Positions 8,588-17,534 are shown, counted from the stretch's first letter. The stretch is 64,000 nt of DNA from an uncultured Phascolarctobacterium sp. (GCA_900547415.1 URGS01000004.1:34580-98579); one strand, 5' to 3'. Numbers and translations: made by a program. Notes: generated by a model not told the origin, from the sequence alone.

Positions 8588-9310
8588 ATGCTGAAAATGT
8601 TGGAGGCGATTTTAGCTGGTAAAATCGCAACAGAAACTGTTAGTACTGACGGACACAAGCGTATGCGTGGTCAGCTGAATGTCACTGGTAGCTGTGATAA
8701 CTGCGGTTTTTGTGCTGCAGCTTGTCCTGTACAGGCTCTGTCTATTGATAATGGCAAGCCCGTTATAGACTACAGCAGATGTATTTTTTGTGGACACTGT
8801 GTGGAGGCTTGTGCGAAAAATTGTCTGCATCATACATCTAAAGAGGCTTTGCCTGAACTTTTGGCAGAAACTCAGGCTGAGGTAAGCAGAACCATTACTG
8901 CTAAGCTCGGTAGAAGTCTGCATGTGCGTCATCTGGATGCAGGCAGCTGTAATGCCTGTGACTTTGAAATGGGTGCAACAAGTAATCCTATATATGATTT
9001 GCATCGCTTTGGTATTGCCTTTGTTGCATCACCGCGTCATGCAGATATGATTATGGTAACTGGTGTCGTAACACGCAATTTGGAGCAAGCCTTAAAAATG
9101 ACATATGCAGCAATGCCTGAGCCTAAGCTGGTTATGGCTTGTGGCGCTTGTGCGGCAGGTGGTAATACATATGGCTCTACCTATGCTATTGTAGGTAAGG
9201 TAAGTGACGTGGTGCCTGTGGATATTATGGTACCAGGATGCCCGCCTAGACCTAGTGCTATGATTATTGCATTATGCGCTGCTGCGGATATGCTTAAAGA
9301 AAGAATGTAA
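8588..9310 (+). CDS. Fused two-cluster ferredoxin / NuoB-like small hydrogenase subunit
   Basis: Electron-transfer subunit of 240 residues joining what are separate proteins (HyfH/HycF and HyfI/HycG) in E. coli. Residues 30-80 hold two [4Fe-4S] motifs: C36, C39, C42, C46 and C65, C68, C71, C75. Residues 110-240 are a NuoB-like domain with C121-x2-C124, C185 and C218 (VPGCPP) for the proximal cluster. It passes electrons between a soluble donor, probably ferredoxin, and the nickel site of the preceding subunit. AGGAGG precedes the ATG, 12 bp after the large-subunit stop. It is the last gene of the operon. No hyp maturation genes are in the window. Confidence 0.9.
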   Translation: MLKMLEAILAGKIATETVSTDGHKRMRGQLNVTGSCDNCGFCAAACPVQALSIDNGKPVIDYSRCIFCGHCVEACAKNCLHHTSKEALPELLAETQAEVSRTITAKLGRSLHVRHLDAGSCNACDFEMGATSNPIYDLHRFGIAFVASPRHADMIMVTGVVTRNLEQALKMTYAAMPEPKLVMACGACAAGGNTYGSTYAIVGKVSDVVPVDIMVPGCPPRPSAMIIALCAAADMLKERM

Positions 9311-9321
9311 ATATATTTTTT

Positions 9322-9354
9322 AGACTGGATGATATCTTCGTCCAGTCTTTTTTT
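9322..9354 (+). terminator. Terminator of the hydrogenase operon
   Basis: AGACTGGA (9322-9329) pairs with TCCAGTCT (9341-9348), followed by a seven-T run. Confidence 0.87.
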
Positions 9355-9504
9355 GTGGGAATAATGGTTAAAGATATAAAGTAGATATTTATTCAAAATA
9401 CTGCATTTTTAGTACTTTTAGAGTCTACTAATTCCACAAGGAAAGTGTTGCAATGGCAAAAGTTTCCAATGTTTTCAATTTTGACAAAATTTGTGTAACA
9501 TGTA

Positions 9505-9534
9505 TTGACGGAATTAATCTATTTAGGTTATAGT
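9505..9534 (+). promoter_or_regulatory. Promoter of the acetate/succinate transporter gene
   Basis: TTGACG (9505-9510), 18 bp spacer and TATAGT (9529-9534), about 40 bp before the start codon. A second TTGACA at 9481 lies just upstream. Confidence 0.6.
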
Positions 9535-9575
9535 ATTCATGCAACATATTAAATTCAAAATAAAGGAGGCGTATT

Positions 9576-10196
9576 ATGAGTACCAATAACTCTACGCAAC
9601 ATGTTCAAATCTCCCTTGCCGACCCGACACCGTTAGGTTTGTTCGGTCTTGCCGTGGTTACCATGGTGGCATCTGCTCAGAAGATGGGAATCGTTTCTGA
9701 CGTTTCCTGGGTTCTTCCCTGGGCTCTATTCTGTGGTTCCTTTGCCCAAATTTTAGCCGGTGTTCTCGACTACTGCCACAAAAATATTTTTGGCGGCACT
9801 ATTTTCTGTGCCTTTGGCTTCTTCTGGTCCGGCGTTGGCATGAGCTGGATGATTAAGGCTGGTACCTTTGGTGCAGGTCTTGCTGCTGGCGTTGATGCTA
9901 AGGCTATTGGCTTTGCTTTTTTTGCTTATTTCCTTTTTGCCTGCATTGGTACTATTGCTGCGTCCTCTGCTAATTTATTCCTGTTTGTAGACATGGTGCT
10001 TATTGACGTACTGCTGCTTTGCCTGGCGCTGGATGCGTGGGGTATTGGCGGTCACGCTCCTCATGCTATTGCTGCTTACGCAGAAATGTGCATTGCACTG
10101 TTGTCTCTGTATGGTGCAGGTGCCGCTTTCCTGAACAACTTCTATGGCCGTACCTTTTGGCCCTTGGGCGCTCCTGTAAACAACTGGAAACAATAA
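9576..10196 (+). CDS. satP: Acetate/succinate uptake transporter, GPR1/FUN34/YaaH (SatP) family
   Basis: Inner-membrane protein of 206 residues with six predicted helices. The N-terminal DPTPLGLFGLA matches the NPAPLGL signature of the family, with Asn replaced by Asp and the alanine by threonine. Characterised members carry acetate and succinate with protons (SatP) or act as channels. In a bacterium of this type it could import succinate or acetate or release fermentation acids; the direction is not evident. AAAGGAGG gives a strong RBS. The gene stands alone between its own promoter and a shared bidirectional terminator. Confidence 0.9.
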   Translation: MSTNNSTQHVQISLADPTPLGLFGLAVVTMVASAQKMGIVSDVSWVLPWALFCGSFAQILAGVLDYCHKNIFGGTIFCAFGFFWSGVGMSWMIKAGTFGAGLAAGVDAKAIGFAFFAYFLFACIGTIAASSANLFLFVDMVLIDVLLLCLALDAWGIGGHAPHAIAAYAEMCIALLSLYGAGAAFLNNFYGRTFWPLGAPVNNWKQ

Positions 10197-10213
10197 ATTT
10201 AATAAAAATAATA

Positions 10214-10254
10214 AAGCACGAGTTTCTCTGTATTAGAGAACTCGTGCTTTTGTA
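10214..10254. terminator. Bidirectional terminator between satP and hydF
   Basis: AAGCACGAGTT pairs with AACTCGTGCTT, with TCTCT/AGAGA extending the stem. It has A-rich flanks on the left and TTTT on the right, so it can serve both convergent genes. Confidence 0.8.
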
Positions 10255-10309
10255 TTTCCATATACATAGTAAATTGGTTATATTTGCATAAAATAATGCA
10301 TAAACATTC

Positions 10310-11536
10310 TTATTTAAGCAGGCTACTAATTTCAGGTAATGGCTCAACAGTACGCTTTAAAATGCCATTCATATAGGCAATGGCTATACCATAATTGGTA
10401 ATAGGTATGTTTTGCTGAACTGCACTGCTGTAGCGATGCTGTATTTCACGCTCATTTAACATGCAGGCGCCGCAGTGGATAATGAGCTTATAGCTGCCTA
10501 AATCTGCAGGAAATTCTGTGCCGCTGGTAAATTCAAAAATAGGCTCTGACTTAGTGTAGCTGCGAATCCAGGCGGGAAGCTTTACTGTTCCAATATCACC
10601 GCATTGACGGTGGTGTGTGCAGCCTTCACTAATAAGGATTTTATCTCCGTTTGTGATATTGTCCAAGTGACGTACGCCATGAACAGCATCATAAAGGTTA
10701 CCTTTATAGCGTGCCATTAGGATTGAAAAGGATGTCAAGGGTATGTCTGGTGATAGCATTTTATTAACCTTGCCAAAAACTTGACTATCTGTAATAACAA
10801 GGCGCGGGGGAGAGCAGAGCTTGCCTAGTGCATCCTGAAGCTCTGTTTCTCTAGTTACGATTGCAATAGCACCCTTATCAATAATATTTCGTAGTATCTG
10901 TTGTTGTGGCAGAATAAGGCGTCCCTTAGGTGCAGCACTGTCTATGGGAGTAACCATTACTACAACATCTCCAGGGACAAGAATATCGTTTACTAAAGGA
11001 TTTTCTTTATTCTTGGGGGCAAGAGCCGCAATGGCCTCCTTAAGCTCATGAATATTAGTATTATTTGCTGCACTGATAAAAAAGCACTTATTAGTAAGCT
11101 TTAGGGCAGACGCTGTCAAAAGTGCCTGCTCCATTTCTTCTAGCAGCTCCTTTTTGTTAAATACTAATAGGGAAGGAATTTTCTTGCTTTGGATATGCTG
11201 CCATAGTTGAATATCTTCAGCACACAGTCCTGATTTGCTGTCTACTACAAGGAGTGCAATATCTGTTTTATTTAGAACCTGGTAGGCCTTGCTTACACGA
11301 AGCTGACCTAATTCACCTTCGTCATCAATGCCGGGAGTATCAATCATCATTACAGGTCCTAAGGGTAAGAGCTCCATGGCTTTATGGACTGGGTCAGTAG
11401 TAGTTCCCTTGCAGTCACTCACAATCGCAAGGCTTTGACTGGCCAGTGCGTTTATCAGGCTGGATTTGCCTGCATTGCGACGGCCAAAGATGCCTATATG
11501 GATGCGTTCTCCTGATGGGGTGGAGTTAAGGCTCAT
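10310..11536 (-). CDS. hydF: [FeFe] hydrogenase H-cluster maturation GTPase HydF
   Basis: Scaffold GTPase of 408 residues that assembles and delivers the two-iron subcluster of [FeFe] hydrogenase. The N-terminal GTPase domain shows P-loop GRRNAGKS (18-25), Switch II DTPG and the NKxx motif FNKKE. The C-terminal cluster-binding residues are present as CTH (in EGCTHHRQC) and HCGAC. Start chosen at the ATG behind GGAGGTTATTTATATA; an upstream in-frame extension has no RBS. It matures a different enzyme class from the nearby [NiFe] complex, so an [FeFe] hydrogenase plus hydE and hydG should lie elsewhere. A terminator precedes it, so it is probably transcribed by read-through or from a short promoter region. 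Confidence 0.92.
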   Translation of the reverse strand: MSLNSTPSGERIHIGIFGRRNAGKSSLINALASQSLAIVSDCKGTTTDPVHKAMELLPLGPVMMIDTPGIDDEGELGQLRVSKAYQVLNKTDIALLVVDSKSGLCAEDIQLWQHIQSKKIPSLLVFNKKELLEEMEQALLTASALKLTNKCFFISAANNTNIHELKEAIAALAPKNKENPLVNDILVPGDVVVMVTPIDSAAPKGRLILPQQQILRNIIDKGAIAIVTRETELQDALGKLCSPPRLVITDSQVFGKVNKMLSPDIPLTSFSILMARYKGNLYDAVHGVRHLDNITNGDKILISEGCTHHRQCGDIGTVKLPAWIRSYTKSEPIFEFTSGTEFPADLGSYKLIIHCGACMLNEREIQHRYSSAVQQNIPITNYGIAIAYMNGILKRTVEPLPEISSLLK

Positions 11537-11563
11537 TATATAAATAACCTCCTTAAATAATTT

Positions 11564-11598
11564 GGCCAAAAAAAGCACTGCCCTAGAGCAGTGCTTTT
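11564..11598 (-). terminator. Terminator between pncB and hydF (reads leftward)
   Basis: Read on the - strand, AAAAGCACTGC pairs with GCAGTGCTTTT around a short loop and ends in a T run of about seven. It lies between the pncB stop and the hydF RBS and may attenuate transcription into hydF. Confidence 0.75.
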
Positions 11599-11602
11599 GA
11601 AA

Positions 11603-12655
11603 TTACTCAACAAGTTCCAGACGAGGATTGGGGTTGTAGCGGCGGCCTGCCTTAGCGCAGTCCTTGCCATCAACTTTAACGATATCAGCAGTAAAGTTAA
11701 TATTGCCGTCAAAGAAGCTGGAGCCAACAGCATAGGTATCAACAGGAACACCCATTTCTTCAAAGGCTGCTACACGAGCCGCATCAAAACCGCCGGAAAC
11801 GATGATTTTAACATGGTTGAAGCCCTCTGCATCCAAAGCCTTACGCACATTGCAGACCAGCTCTTTGCAGACACCAGTAGGCTTAAAGGTACCGATTTGA
11901 GTCCACAGGCTCTTGTCGACCATGCTGCCGGATGTATCAAGGCGTACACCAACCAGCTTTTTGCCAAGTTTGCGAGCAACAGCGAGGGAGGTGTTTACAC
12001 AGTCGTTATCAAAGTCAACCAGAGCAATACGTGCAATACTGGGATCAACATATTTATCAAAGGCTGCAGTTGCTGCAACAGTATCACCATTATATGCTGC
12101 AATGAGAGCGTGAGGAATGGTGCCTAAACCTTTACCACCACAGGCTTTAGCATTAGCATCGGTGGAGAAGCCGCTTAAGCCGCCAATTTTAGCCGCATAG
12201 CCATCGGATTCCTGGGTTTGATAAATGTCATAGCGAGCAGGGAAGAAAAGTACGGGTTTGCCGTTAGCTGCCTTAACAACTTTACGTACATTGGTAGCAA
12301 TGCGGCTTTGACGAGCCAAAGCACCAAGATACAGAGTTTCAAGGTGAGCAAAGTCAGCATAATCGCCTTCAATGGTCATAACTGTTTCCCATTCTTCAAC
12401 TTCGTCACCATCATGAAGTGCATGAATAATGAGATTTTCAGGATTAAAGGAGCATTTTTTCAGCAGAGCAATTGTTTCATCAATGCCGCAGAGAACCACG
12501 TTGGCACGGGGGAAAATTTGCATTAATACGCGGGGATGATGATTATCGCCATTTAAGATTTCCTCAGAACGGAGGAAATACGCATCAGTGTAATAACCAG
12601 CCTTAATTTTATCTACAGGAAAGCCAAAGCTTTCAACAGGTAAACGATTTGCCAT
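11603..12655 (-). CDS. pncB: Nicotinate phosphoribosyltransferase
   Basis: NAD salvage enzyme of 350 residues that joins nicotinate to PRPP, giving nicotinate mononucleotide. GYYTDAYFLRSEEIL at the N-terminus and IVSGGFDAARVAAFEEMGVPVDTYAVGSSF near the C-terminus match the short (about 350 residue) form of the family; the latter is the phosphate-binding loop region. Start chosen at the ATG with GGAGG eight bases upstream; a TTG five codons earlier falls on the RBS itself. It is transcribed away from the glycosyltransferase gene, with a small inverted repeat between the two. Confidence 0.9.
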   Translation of the reverse strand: MANRLPVESFGFPVDKIKAGYYTDAYFLRSEEILNGDNHHPRVLMQIFPRANVVLCGIDETIALLKKCSFNPENLIIHALHDGDEVEEWETVMTIEGDYADFAHLETLYLGALARQSRIATNVRKVVKAANGKPVLFFPARYDIYQTQESDGYAAKIGGLSGFSTDANAKACGGKGLGTIPHALIAAYNGDTVAATAAFDKYVDPSIARIALVDFDNDCVNTSLAVARKLGKKLVGVRLDTSGSMVDKSLWTQIGTFKPTGVCKELVCNVRKALDAEGFNHVKIIVSGGFDAARVAAFEEMGVPVDTYAVGSSFFDGNINFTADIVKVDGKDCAKAGRRYNPNPRLELVE

Positions 12656-12682
12656 CTTCAGAGCCTCCAATTTTTATTTGTT

Positions 12683-12698
12683 ACAGAGATTTCTCTGT
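12683..12698. repeat. Inverted repeat in the pncB/glycosyltransferase divergent region
   Basis: ACAGAGA-TT-TCTCTGT is a perfect palindrome centred 35 bp upstream of the pncB start in the 124 bp divergent intergenic region. It could be an operator; no regulator is identified. Its right half touches a weak TTGAAT element that may serve the + strand gene. Confidence 0.5.
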
Positions 12699-12779
12699 TG
12701 AATATATTAAAAATATGATACAATATTAGCGTTTATTATTCAAGTTATTTCAGTAAAATTTATTAAGGTTGATATTATT

Positions 12780-13862
12780 ATGAAGAAAAAATACACTGTC
12801 CTGCTGCTGTCAGCTCCTATTGGCTCAGGTCATAAACTGGCTGCAGAGGCTCTTGAACAGGTTTTTAGCCAGCAGCCAGATATTAATGTGATCCATGGCA
12901 ATGTTTTTGATTTTTTTCCAAAATTCATAGGCAATACATTCCTGAGCTGCTATCTTAAAATTTTAGAGCTTTGTCCTTGGCTATACGAACTGGCCTATAA
13001 ATGGGGAAATAGGGAAAACGGCTCTCTTTGGCTTAGAACTATCTTAAATAGGGTTTTGGCAAGGCTTGCTAAATCTTATTTAGAGGAGGTTAAACCTGAT
13101 GCTGTTGTGGCGACCCATGCTACGCCTGCAGGAATCATTAGCATTTATAAGGAGCAGCATCCTGATTTGTGGCTGGGTGCGGTAGTTACGGACTTTACAG
13201 TTCATCGCTGGTGGTTAGTAGATGGTGTCAATACTTACTTTATTGGCAGTGAGCTGCTGCGTAAAAAAATAAAATGTGATGCAGAAATTTTGGCATACGG
13301 TATTCCGGTTCGTCAGCAGTATCTGCATCTTGATAAGTCAAAATGCAGGGATGCCTTTGGCTGGGACGATGAGCAGCAGGTTTGTCTTTTAATGGGTGGT
13401 GGTGAAGGACTGCTTCCTATGGAAGAAATTGTGGAACAGCTGCAGTTAAAAATGCCTCAGCTTAGACTTTTAGCGATTACCGGCCGCAACGAAAAGCTGG
13501 CACAACGACTTGTTGAGCGCTATGGCAGCTCTTTAGAGGTATATGGCTTTCGAGAGGATGTGCCCCAGCTGATGGCTGCAGCTGATATGATTATAACTAA
13601 GGCTGGCGGTCTTACTGCGGCGGAGGTAATGGTAAGCGATTTGCAGTTTTTGATATATAAGCCGCTGCCTGGTCAGGAGGCTGGTAATGCTGCATTTCTT
13701 CATCGTCACTGTCACGCCTATGTTGCTCATAATTTAGAGCAGTTGGTAGACGGCGTAATCAATATGAGTCGTGACAGCTCAGTACCGCATCAATTTTATG
13801 GACGTCCTAATGCAGCAGAAGATATTTGTGCATATGTTATGAAAAAGCTGCCTTCCGAATAG
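12780..13862 (+). CDS. Diacylglycerol glycosyltransferase, UgtP/MGDG synthase-like (GT28)
   Basis: Glycosyltransferase of 360 residues. The N-terminal domain begins LLLSAPIGSGHKLAAEAL, typical of MGDG synthase/UgtP enzymes, and the C-terminal GT28 domain contains the nucleotide-sugar segment DMIITKAGGLTAAEVM. Family members transfer glucose or galactose from a UDP-sugar to diacylglycerol at the cytoplasmic face of the membrane. MurG is a relative but lacks this N-terminus. The sugar and acceptor cannot be read from the sequence. A strong terminator follows. Confidence 0.85.
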   Translation: MKKKYTVLLLSAPIGSGHKLAAEALEQVFSQQPDINVIHGNVFDFFPKFIGNTFLSCYLKILELCPWLYELAYKWGNRENGSLWLRTILNRVLARLAKSYLEEVKPDAVVATHATPAGIISIYKEQHPDLWLGAVVTDFTVHRWWLVDGVNTYFIGSELLRKKIKCDAEILAYGIPVRQQYLHLDKSKCRDAFGWDDEQQVCLLMGGGEGLLPMEEIVEQLQLKMPQLRLLAITGRNEKLAQRLVERYGSSLEVYGFREDVPQLMAAADMIITKAGGLTAAEVMVSDLQFLIYKPLPGQEAGNAAFLHRHCHAYVAHNLEQLVDGVINMSRDSSVPHQFYGRPNAAEDICAYVMKKLPSE

Positions 13863-13904
13863 ATTTTTCCAGGCTGTAAAGATAGCTATGAAGGCTTGAA
13901 AATG

Positions 13905-13930
13905 AGGCTCTCTATGGAGAGCCTTTTTTG
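13905..13930 (+). terminator. Terminator after the diacylglycerol glycosyltransferase gene
   Basis: AGGCTCTC (13905-13912), TATG loop, GAGAGCCT (13917-13924), then a T run. Confidence 0.87.
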
Positions 13931-13949
13931 TTTGTAAAATTTGCAACAC

Positions 13950-13978
13950 TTGACTATTGACTGGTTCATAACTATAAT
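13950..13978 (+). promoter_or_regulatory. Promoter of dprA-topA-trmFO
   Basis: TTGACT (13950-13955), 17 bp spacer and a perfect TATAAT (13973-13978), about 80 bp before dprA. Confidence 0.72.
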
Positions 13979-14058
13979 GGTAGAAAAAATATAAATATTA
14001 TGACGGCTGTGGCGAGAAGTTGGCTCTGACTGCATAATAACAAGAGGAGTGACTTTTT

Positions 14059-15234
14059 GTGATGAAGGATGTATTTTATCTTGCTGCTGTTTGCGCTGTA
14101 GTTCCTGGTCTTGGAAGAGCCAAGCTTCCGGTTCTTATTGCTAGACTTGGCAGTGCAGAGGCTGTCTTTAAGGCGTCTGCAGAAGAGCTTGAATCTCAGG
14201 GAATTTTAAAGCCATCTCAGATTAGTAATTTTATTGCTAATAGAAGGGATGATCTGCCTGAGCGTATTGAGAGTTTTTGCAGCAGGCAGAATGTGACACT
14301 GTTATCAATTTATGATGATGACTATCCATACAGCCTGAAGAATATTAGTGACCCGCCTTTAATATTATACATCAAGGGTACTATGCCTAAGGACTTCTGC
14401 GGTATAGCTATTGTAGGCTCTAGAAGGGCGACCTCCTATGGTCTAAAAGCGGCAGGAGTTTTTTCAGGAGCTTTGAGCAGAGAAGGCCTTACTATTATTA
14501 GTGGTGGAGCCAGAGGCATAGATACAGCCGCTCACGAGGCCTGCCTATATGCAGGCGGTAAAACCATAGCTGTCTTAGGTTGTGGTCTGGATATAGTTTA
14601 TCCACCTGAAAATGCAGAGCTTTTTAAGAATATTTGCAGGCAGGGAGCTGTTATTTCTGAATATGCTCCTGGAACTAAGCCATTGCCTAATAATTTCCCG
14701 GCACGCAATAGAATTATTGTAGGCCTGTCTTCTGCAGTTATTGTTGCTGAGGCTGCTCGTAAAAGCGGTGCTATTATTACTGCTAATATTGCGGCAGATG
14801 AAGGCAGGGATGTTTACTGTGTTCCAGGTAATATTTTTGATGGCACCAGCATTGGCTGCCACGACCTGATTCGCAATGGAGCTAAGCTTGTGGATTCCCC
14901 TGAGGATGCATTGGAAGATGCAGCTAGCTGGAGAAATTTGCTGAAGCATGACATTCATCAGCAGGATTTATTTGAGATGGCTTTAATAGAGTCTGATATA
15001 TCAAAGGAAGAAAAGAGAGAAGAAAAACCAAAGCAGCTGAAAAAGGCCCTTCCAGACAGCGTATCACCCCTTGGAAAAAAGCTGTGGGAGTTGCTTGGGC
15101 AGGGAGCTCTTTCGTTGGAGGAGCTTACTGAGCAAAGCGGTACGGACTTTACGGCTGTTAGTATAGAGCTGTTGGATTTACAGGTAGCGGGTCTGGTTGG
15201 AGTTAATCAGGCACAGCGTTACCATCGCAGCTAG
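14059..15234 (+). CDS. dprA: DNA-processing protein DprA
   Basis: Single-strand DNA-binding RecA loader used in natural transformation, 391 residues. The N-terminal helical SAM-like region leads to the Rossmann DprA domain with GSRRATSYG, SGGARGIDTAAHEA and LGCGLDIVYPPEN, and a C-terminal winged-helix-like segment (LSLEELTEQSGTDFTAVSIELLDLQVAGLV). A GTG start is followed directly by ATG; GAGGAG is nine bases before the GTG. The dprA-topA neighbourhood is conserved in many Firmicutes. Full length suggests it works, but competence machinery is not visible here. Confidence 0.92.
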   Translation: MMKDVFYLAAVCAVVPGLGRAKLPVLIARLGSAEAVFKASAEELESQGILKPSQISNFIANRRDDLPERIESFCSRQNVTLLSIYDDDYPYSLKNISDPPLILYIKGTMPKDFCGIAIVGSRRATSYGLKAAGVFSGALSREGLTIISGGARGIDTAAHEACLYAGGKTIAVLGCGLDIVYPPENAELFKNICRQGAVISEYAPGTKPLPNNFPARNRIIVGLSSAVIVAEAARKSGAIITANIAADEGRDVYCVPGNIFDGTSIGCHDLIRNGAKLVDSPEDALEDAASWRNLLKHDIHQQDLFEMALIESDISKEEKREEKPKQLKKALPDSVSPLGKKLWELLGQGALSLEELTEQSGTDFTAVSIELLDLQVAGLVGVNQAQRYHRS

Positions 15235-15245
15235 GAGGAGAACGG

Positions 15246-17534
15246 ATGACTAAAAATTTGGTAATAGTGGAGTCTCCCACGAAATCCAAAACCATAGAGA
15301 AGTTTTTAGGCAAGACCTTTACTGTAAAGGCTTCTATGGGCCATTTGCGTGATTTGCCAAAAAGCACCTTTGGTGTGGATGTAGAAAATGATTTTGAGCC
15401 TAAATACATTAATATTCGCGGTAAAGGTGATTTAATTAAAGAACTGAAGGCTTTGGCTAAAAAGTCAGACAAAGTCTATCTGGCAACTGACCCTGACCGC
15501 GAGGGTGAGGCAATTAGCTGGCATTTAGCCAATATTCTGGGCTTGGACCAGGATAAAAATTGTCGTATAGAGTTTCATGAAATCACTAGTACTGCTGTTA
15601 AGGATGCTATTAAGCACCCTCGTACCATCGACATGAATATGGTTGATGCTCAGCAGGCACGACGTATTATCGACCGCATTGTAGGTTACAAGATTAGTCC
15701 TATGCTGTGGCCTCTGCGTAAGGGTCTCAGTGCTGGTCGTGTTCAGTCTGTAGCCGTAAAAATCGTTGCGGACCGTGATAAGGAAATCCAGGAATTTGTA
15801 CCGCAGGAGTATTGGACATTAAGTGCCAAGCTGAGAGAAAATTCCAAAGCACCAATATTTGAGGCTGATGCTGTCAAATACAAGGGCAAAAAACTGGAAA
15901 TGCACACTGCAGAGGAGGCCCACGCTGCTGAGGCTGCTTTGGCAGGCGCTGAATATATTGTAGGTGAATCTACTAAAAAGGAACGTAGGCGTCATGCTGT
16001 ACCGCCCTTTACCACATCTAGCATGCAGCAGGAGGCCAATAAAAAACTGGGTTTCTCTGCCAAAAAGACTATGATGGTAGCGCAGCAGCTTTATGAAGGC
16101 GTTAATGTTGGTAAAGCTACTGTAGGTCTTATAACCTATATGAGAACTGACTCTGTTCGTTTAGCAGATGTTGCTATTCAGGAGATTCGAGAATATATTG
16201 AAACAAAATTGGGCGTAGCATTTCGCCCGGAAAAGCCTAATTACTTTAGCAGCAAGAAGAACGCACAGGATGCCCATGAGGCTATTCGTCCTACCAGCGT
16301 TATGCGTACACCTGAAGAAATGATGGCTTATCTTAATCGTGACCAGCTGCGTTTGTATACTCTCATATGGAATCGTGCTGTTGCTAGCCAAATGAGTGAT
16401 GCTGTTTATGATGTAACTACCTTGTTGATTAACGCAGGTGACTACCAGCTTCGCTCTAGCGGCTCAATTTTGAAGTTCCCTGGCTTTTTGCAGCTGACTG
16501 CAAAATCCATGGATGACGAAGAAAAGGATAAGCAGGTGCCTTATTTGGAAGCAGGTAGTAAGCTTCTGCTGCACAAGCTGCTGCCAGCTGAGCAGCACTT
16601 TACTGAACCGCCTGCTCACTTTACAGAGGCATCTCTTGTTAAGGAGCTGGAGGAAAAGGGAATTGGTCGTCCTTCTACCTATGCTACTGTTATTCAAACC
16701 ATTCAGGATCGTGGCTATGTAGCTAAGGAGCAAAAGAAGCTGCTTATCACTGAGCTTGGCGTAAAGGTAAACGGTTGGCTGACTGAAAACTATTCCCGTC
16801 TTATTGATATTCCCTATACTGCAGCAATGGAGTCTCAGCTTGATGAAATTGCCGAGCATAAGGTTGATAAAAAAGATATTATTCGTGATATTTACACCTA
16901 TCTCGAGGATGTAAAACCTAATCCTCTGCCTCCTGCGCCGCCACCGCCGCCGTCTGGAATTTTCTGTGAGAAGTGTGGCCGTGAAATGGTTATTAAGGAC
17001 GGGCGCTTTGGCAAATTCCTGGCATGTCCAGGTTTCCCGGACTGCCGCAATGCTAAGCCCATTTTGAAGAAGATTGGTGTAGCTTGTCCTATTTGCGGCG
17101 CTGATATTGTAGAGCGTAAAAGTAAAAGCAGAAAAACCTTCTATGGTTGTGAAAAATATCCTGAATGTGGCTTTGTAAGCTGGGATAAGCCTTTGGCGGA
17201 AAAATGTCCTGACTGCGGGTCTCTTATGAGTGAACATGTGGAGCGCAATGGTCGTAAGGTGAGGTTCTGTCTGAATCCGGAGTGCAAAAATGCTCGTCCT
17301 GTGCGTGTTTCCAAGGCTACAGCAGAGGAAACTGCTGAAGTAAAAGCTGCTGCTAAAAAGACAAGCACTAAAGCTGCTCCTAAAAAAACTACTGCCAAAA
17401 CAGCAGTTAAGGCTTCTGCTAAAAAGGCAGCAGCTAAAACTACTATTAAAAAGACTGCAGCCAAGAAGACTACAGCTAAAAAGACAGCAGCAACCAAATC
17501 TGCTCGTACTAAAAAGACAGAAGCAAAAGAATAA
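15246..17534 (+). CDS. topA: DNA topoisomerase I with zinc fingers and a Lys/Ala-rich tail
   Basis: Type IA topoisomerase of 762 residues that relaxes negative supercoils. The TOPRIM domain begins LVIVESPTKSKTIEKFL and contains DPDREGEAISWH; the catalytic tyrosine is Y298 in GLITYMRTDSVR. Three C-terminal four-cysteine zinc modules follow (CEKC..C..C, CPIC..C..C, CPDC..C..C). The last roughly 70 residues are Lys/Ala/Thr repeats of the KKTAAK type, resembling histone H1 tails, which should add nonspecific DNA binding. RBS GGAGGAG sits at the dprA stop. Confidence 0.95.
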   Translation: MTKNLVIVESPTKSKTIEKFLGKTFTVKASMGHLRDLPKSTFGVDVENDFEPKYINIRGKGDLIKELKALAKKSDKVYLATDPDREGEAISWHLANILGLDQDKNCRIEFHEITSTAVKDAIKHPRTIDMNMVDAQQARRIIDRIVGYKISPMLWPLRKGLSAGRVQSVAVKIVADRDKEIQEFVPQEYWTLSAKLRENSKAPIFEADAVKYKGKKLEMHTAEEAHAAEAALAGAEYIVGESTKKERRRHAVPPFTTSSMQQEANKKLGFSAKKTMMVAQQLYEGVNVGKATVGLITYMRTDSVRLADVAIQEIREYIETKLGVAFRPEKPNYFSSKKNAQDAHEAIRPTSVMRTPEEMMAYLNRDQLRLYTLIWNRAVASQMSDAVYDVTTLLINAGDYQLRSSGSILKFPGFLQLTAKSMDDEEKDKQVPYLEAGSKLLLHKLLPAEQHFTEPPAHFTEASLVKELEEKGIGRPSTYATVIQTIQDRGYVAKEQKKLLITELGVKVNGWLTENYSRLIDIPYTAAMESQLDEIAEHKVDKKDIIRDIYTYLEDVKPNPLPPAPPPPPSGIFCEKCGREMVIKDGRFGKFLACPGFPDCRNAKPILKKIGVACPICGADIVERKSKSRKTFYGCEKYPECGFVSWDKPLAEKCPDCGSLMSEHVERNGRKVRFCLNPECKNARPVRVSKATAEETAEVKAAAKKTSTKAAPKKTTAKTAVKASAKKAAAKTTIKKTAAKKTTAKKTAATKSARTKKTEAKE

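Noticed and set aside
2068..9310. Respiratory complex I (nuo) operon
   Set aside because: Lacks NuoA, E, F, G, J and K; the large subunit retains all four nickel-binding cysteines.
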